This document shows positions 59,890 to 64,000 of a DNA stretch of 64,000 nt, in pieces. The translations under genes were made by a program, and so were the position numbers. The notes below the pieces were generated by a model. That model did not search any database. It was not told the DNA's origin and was given only the letters and a program-made list of their open reading frames with translations. Source of the stretch: Cephalotus follicularis (Eukaryota > Streptophyta > Magnoliopsida > Oxalidales > Cephalotaceae); contig BDDD01000895.1 of the NCBI GenBank assembly GCA_001972305.1, positions 62,001 through 126,000 of the forward strand, given 5' to 3'. Every line of letters starts with the position of its first letter. The first letter of the stretch is position 1.

Positions 59890-60810
59890 AAGCAATTGGT
59901 CGAGTCTGTGTCCTGATGGGTTCACCTCGTACATGGATGAAAACGAGGCTTCAAATTTCCTTCTAGATTTGGTGACTGAACTAGGGAGTTGGAGTCCACT
60001 CAAGTTTCAGAGAGTGCTTTGCCGAATAAAGGGTATGTTGTCGAGGGAGCAGTTTCCTTAGAGGCACAATTAGATAGTCGTTTCAAGGTATTAGAGTTGT
60101 TAATTAGGGGTTATGTGCAAGTAAATCACATCGACCAAAGCGCCCCTCTGTGTTTGTGGTCTCAGTCCCCGAATCATGTCGTTGAAGAATGCCAACAATT
60201 CATTGAAAATCAATACTCTCCTAAGAATGTGTCCGCAATGAATCAATACAACCCGTATAGTAACACTTATAATCCGGGTTGGCGCAATCATCCAAACCTC
60301 TCATGGAGTCAAGGGAAAAACACGAGAGGACCAGTGAACTTTTCGAGTCGAAATTCCAATTCTTCTCGGTAGCCTTCGAGATTCGCTGCCCAACCTTCAC
60401 AATTTTTGGGGCAACCTTCGAGCTTTTCTGGTCAGTCTGCTCCACAGCAGACCTATCAAAGGTTCCCTCAAAATTCAAGTAATGTCCGACCATCATTCCC
60501 ACCACAAAGTCAGTTTCAAAATCAACAATCACTTGGACTATTGAACCAAAGGGAAGAAATGTCTAGGATGTCATCGTTAGAAAAGAGCATGGAGCTTTTC
60601 ATGAGCACTGTGATGACTAGTCAGCATAATATGGAGAAACAAATTTCACAGCTAGCATCTGCTCTACATGAAAGAGAGAAAGGAAAAATGCCCTACCAAC
60701 CTAACTCGAATCCTAAGACGGTCATGATTATCCCGCTCCAACCCAACCAACATCTAATCTGCAAGTCTCTTCCTCCTCCTCGGGTCTATCAAAACAAGTT
60801 TTTGCCCTAA
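59890..60810 (+). pseudogene. gag: Athila-type gag, C-terminal part (element J)
   Basis: Continues the gag cut at 47405. A one-base shift near 59990 and a stop at 60370 break it. Recognisable Athila features: SQSPNHVVEECQQFIE (knuckle-like remnant), MNQYNPYSNTYNPGWRNHPN then LSWSQ, a Gln/Ser/Pro-rich stretch (QPSSFSGQSAPQQTYQRFP), and a coiled-coil-like SSLEKSMELFMSTVMTSQHN then MEKQISQLASALHERE. This N(P/Q)YSNTYNPGWRNHPN block is diagnostic of the lineage. Confidence 0.88.
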
Positions 60811-61791
60811 GGAGTGGAAATGTGTACCAACCGGCGAATCAAACTGAAGAAGTGAGCGAGCAATTGGCTGAGTCTTTAGCGGGCAATGAATTAAAAGAAC
60901 TGTTGGCTGACTCCTTCGTGCAACTAATGACTTTGAAGGAGCAAGAGGACAAGGAAAAGGAACAACCAGCAGTGGTACCCGAGCGTCCATATGATCCACC
61001 ACTTCCTTTTCCAAGGAGATTGGAGAAACATAAGAATGCCCCAGCAATGAAAAAAGATCATTGAAACCTTTAAGCAAGTCTGAATCAATATTCCATTTCT
61101 AGAAGCTATTAAGCAGGTGGCCTCTTACGCAAAAGTCCTAAAAGGCTTATGCACGAAAACGAGGATCCTTCAGACTCCTAAAAAGGCTTTCTTGGCAGCC
61201 AACATTAGTGCGATGTTTTCGCAACCCATGGTGCAAAAGTACAAAGACCCTGGTTGCCCAACAATCTCTTGTGTCATCGACAACACTAGAATTGAACATG
61301 CCTTGCTCGATTTAGGAGCAAGTGTGAATCTGTTGCCATCATCGGTTTATGAGAAGTGCGGACTAGGAGAGTTACGACCGACCACGATGACGTTGCAATT
61401 ATCGGATAGGTCTATGAAGGTTCCGCAAGGAAAATTTGAGGATGTGTTGATAAAGGTTGGTGGGTTTTTCTTTCCCGTCGACTTCGTCGTCGTAGACACC
61501 CAGCCTAATGCAAACCTAAGCGATCAAATTCCAGTTGTCATCGATAGACCATTCTTGGTGACTAATAATGCTTTGATCAATTGTCGCAATGGTCTGATGA
61601 AGCTAAGTTTTGGAAACACTTTAGTGGATTTTAATGTCTTCCGCTTGGGTAAGCATTTTGTTGATTTTGAGGAAATGAGAGCTATACACTCAATTCCCGA
61701 CCACATTGAGACACAGTTTGACATTGACTTTGAGGGAAAATTCAATGAATGTATGCAAGAATTAGAGGATATTAATAGAGGGGATTTATTT
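60811..61791 (+). pseudogene. Athila-type linker and aspartic protease (element J)
   Basis: 60822-61064 encodes the acidic linker (EQEDKEKEQP, then YDPPLPFPRRLEKHKN). A frame change near 61050 and a stop at 61088 follow. From 61117, 225 residues are open: MASYAKVLKGLCTKTRIL, then the active site ALLDLGASVNLLPSSVYEKC (about residues 63-82), LSDRSMKVPQGKFEDVLIKV, FFFPVDFVVVDT, VVIDRPFLVTNNALINCRNG and LMKLSFGNTLVDFNVF. It is cut at 61791 by LTR K, before RT. The protease domain looks chemically intact, but its upstream frame is broken. Confidence 0.88.
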
Positions 61792-64000
61792 TAACACGCC
61801 CTATTCCCGAGCACCCCAGCCCGAGGATGGTCGTGCTAGGTGGAAGGATCCCCCACCTGGATCCCTAACCAAAACCCCAACAACAAAGACTAACACTAAG
61901 GCCAAGGGCAGGCATTAAAACACGTTGCCGAGGAGAGCCATGCTCCCCAGGCCAAACGCACCTAAGGCATAGAAACAAGAAATGCCCGTGCACAAGGAAA
62001 TGACAACGTTTAACATAAGCTAAGCCTGGGATCAACACAAGGGCCCGGGGACAAACGCCAAGCATGGGACAACTACCCGAGGTCCCTCGAACACTCAACT
62101 TACACTAAGGAGATGAAATTTCACTCCGACCCAATACCCAAGGTATCCACCAGGGCTCACCCGACAAAACATCTTCAGGGACCGAGCTGGTCTGAGGTCG
62201 GGAGGACGGGCAAAACTAAGGAAAACTTCTTACTCTCACTTAACGCCAGTGAGCATGCCCGGGGACAAACACCCGGGGACGCCACCAGACCTCAGCTTAG
62301 GGTCAACCAACCTGAGCTGTGAGGTTAACCTAAGGTTTGACTAACCATGAACATAGCCACCCCTCCCCCGGCATCTCAGCGAGGTACCACGCACAAAAGG
62401 CCCCGGGGAGAAACATTGAAGTTTCACCAAGGCCAGGGCTGGGGAGACCTGCTCCTCTGCCTAGGGTCAAACGACCCCCGAACTCATACGTCATCCCTGC
62501 ACCCTAAACGTTTAACATAAACAACGACAAGGCTGGGTAAACAACTCATAACAACAAAGTATATAAAACAACAAGTGAATTATATACGGTCCCGGGCAAA
62601 ATGTCAAGGACCCACAACATCCAAGAAGTCATATACATGTTTAAAAAAAGAGGATTTACAAGACATAGACATCAATAAGTCTACACAAAAACCCCAAGAA
62701 TTTCCCCAAATGCATGAAGGTGCCCGTGACCGAGGAGCCATTCTAAGGTGCTGTGTCAGGCGTCTACCTCCTTCAACACGCTATCCTTAGTTGATCTTAA
62801 GAACCCTGCTGCCCCGCTCCCTCTACACACAAAACTGAGAGGGAATTAGTCCAACTGACTAGTAGTAAGATCAAGGAATATCCTGGGCAAACCCACTTCC
62901 ACCGGGGTGACAAGAGACAAGGTAAACGTGCCCTGCCCCAACTGTGCCGAAGGACAACCCATATCCACTGCTCAACAAAACAAGGCAGAGGTGAAAATAT
63001 ACAAAGATATCGATAAAAGGGAAACCCGAGGAGACGTCAGAGCTACCAACTCAGTGACTGACCTCAAGGAAAGAAGATAAACAACAGGTTATATGTTAGA
63101 ACATGCCAAGGATCCAAGGATCAACAAAAGATCATACTCTAAGGATCAACATTTATCAAGGGACTACTAGTACTATATCAATCACAAGCACATTCCACAC
63201 ACACACATGCACACATCATACTCACACACTTCCATAGCCGGAACCACCTCAGCAAGCATAAATAACAACTCCGTTGAAGATCCATCAACGCGATCATGGG
63301 CTACAGGACTGTACACATCCCTCATATACGTATATAGATACCCACTTCTAGAGCACCGCATGAACATCGGTAGAAGGGCTACGCAAGCACTCCTTCCCTG
63401 GCAATCACACGTTGGCGTACCTCACTACATGAACATAGATCGAGGGGCTACGCAAGCCCACCCCTGTCGGTAATCACTAGCACAGCACTACACCATATGA
63501 ACATCGATCAAGAGCTACCCCATCGGCGATCACGTAGCGTTGGTATCGTCCAAAGGGCCCGCAAATCACCGCTCAGCTCTACCCTTGACGAGATGACAAA
63601 GGAGAACATCGGCTCAGAGGTAAGTGTATCACTACTTAGACAATCTCGTGTCGGCAATCTCATACCCGAGGACTCCATTATGGCTTGACCAGAAAAGATA
63701 GCGGATCCTCGGCTGCCCCCACATATCATTCCATCATAGACCAATGAAATGAGAAGATCCGGGTATGGAACCTAGGCACAGTCACACTCAACAGTTCATC
63801 GTAGACAATGGCACTGCTGAATGGAATAGGGATTGAACGCCCACTCCTCCATCAACCACAATAAGTCTCATACATAACCAAGTAACCAGTAACCAGTACC
63901 CGTGGATAACAACACATGATATCAAAATAAAGCATGAATAATTAAACAGAAAGGGGGGAACAACAGGTTCAACCCAGGGATCGAGTCCTCAGCTCAGAAA
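61792..64000 (-). mobile_element. LTR K (I family), running off the right edge
   Basis: Left end TAACACGCCC (family TGTCACGCC/TGACACGCC, first G changed) at 61792 inside the Athila pol. It matches LTR I 47406-49700 but lacks the part equal to about 47605-47945. It also has an extra 208 bp at 63658-63873 bounded by TCTCATAC. Whether it is a solo LTR or part of a full element cannot be told here. No coding sequence. Confidence 0.88.
63658..63873. repeat. 200-bp presence/absence segment in LTR K bounded by TCTCATAC
   Basis: TCTCATAC at 63658-63665 and 63866-63873 flank 200 bp absent from LTR I (single TCTCATAC at about 49624). It is either a small insertion with an 8-bp target duplication or a deletion in I between short repeats. 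No terminal inverted repeats seen. Confidence 0.7.

Overview
This window is plant nuclear heterochromatin made almost entirely of nested LTR retrotransposons. I see no host protein-coding gene, rRNA or tRNA gene, and no CRISPR array. It is assigned to a flowering plant because of the Tekay/Del-type Ty3-gypsy elements with a C-terminal chromodomain, the Athila-type gag/protease, Copia elements, initiator-Met-tRNA primer sites, 1.2-3.8 kb LTRs and stop codons of the methyl-cytosine-decay type. The species cannot be named from the sequence.

Left part (1-21.5 kb): Copia element A (minus strand, running off the left edge; integrase, gag, leader, 5' LTR to 5547) lies head to head with a related Copia element B (plus strand, 5906-20438). 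B is broken by solo LTR C (7589-10955, target duplication GATTT) and solo LTR D (13298-16774, GGCTG/TGCTG). A fragment of another LTR (X, 5548-5905) separates A and B. B's 3' LTR is cut by LTR E (20439-21516), which is followed by a primer-site-like sequence.

Middle (21.5-47 kb): truncated LTR F1 is fused at a GCCAA microhomology to the truncated 5' LTR of Tekay element G (24283-32205, plus strand, gag-PR-RT-RH-IN-chromodomain with many stops). Next come a decayed gypsy remnant, a full LTR F2 (33254-37077) with a primer site on one side and a polypurine tract on the other, and a second pol remnant. Element H follows (38222-46986): two 3.2-3.75 kb LTRs around about 1.8 kb of non-coding DNA, a LARD-like non-autonomous design.

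Right part (47-64 kb): an Athila gag/protease (J) is split by Tekay element I (47406-59889, minus strand, target duplication AAGCA). I's own 3' LTR holds a solo H-type LTR (H3, 49985-53285). J is interrupted again by LTR K (61792 to the right edge), of the same family as I; D is a diverged relative. Inferred order: J before H and I, I before H3, J before K; B before C, D, E and the X/A stack; E before F, and G later.

The most interesting structure is in the 5' leaders of both Copia elements. Three hairpins carry a nearly constant 21-nt loop (19 nt in one) on stems whose sequences differ completely but still pair. Other leads are a 322-bp duplication at the edge of a near-identical tract between the H LTRs, GTCGAC-core palindrome arrays in unrelated LTR families, and conserved hairpins in the C/F LTR family.
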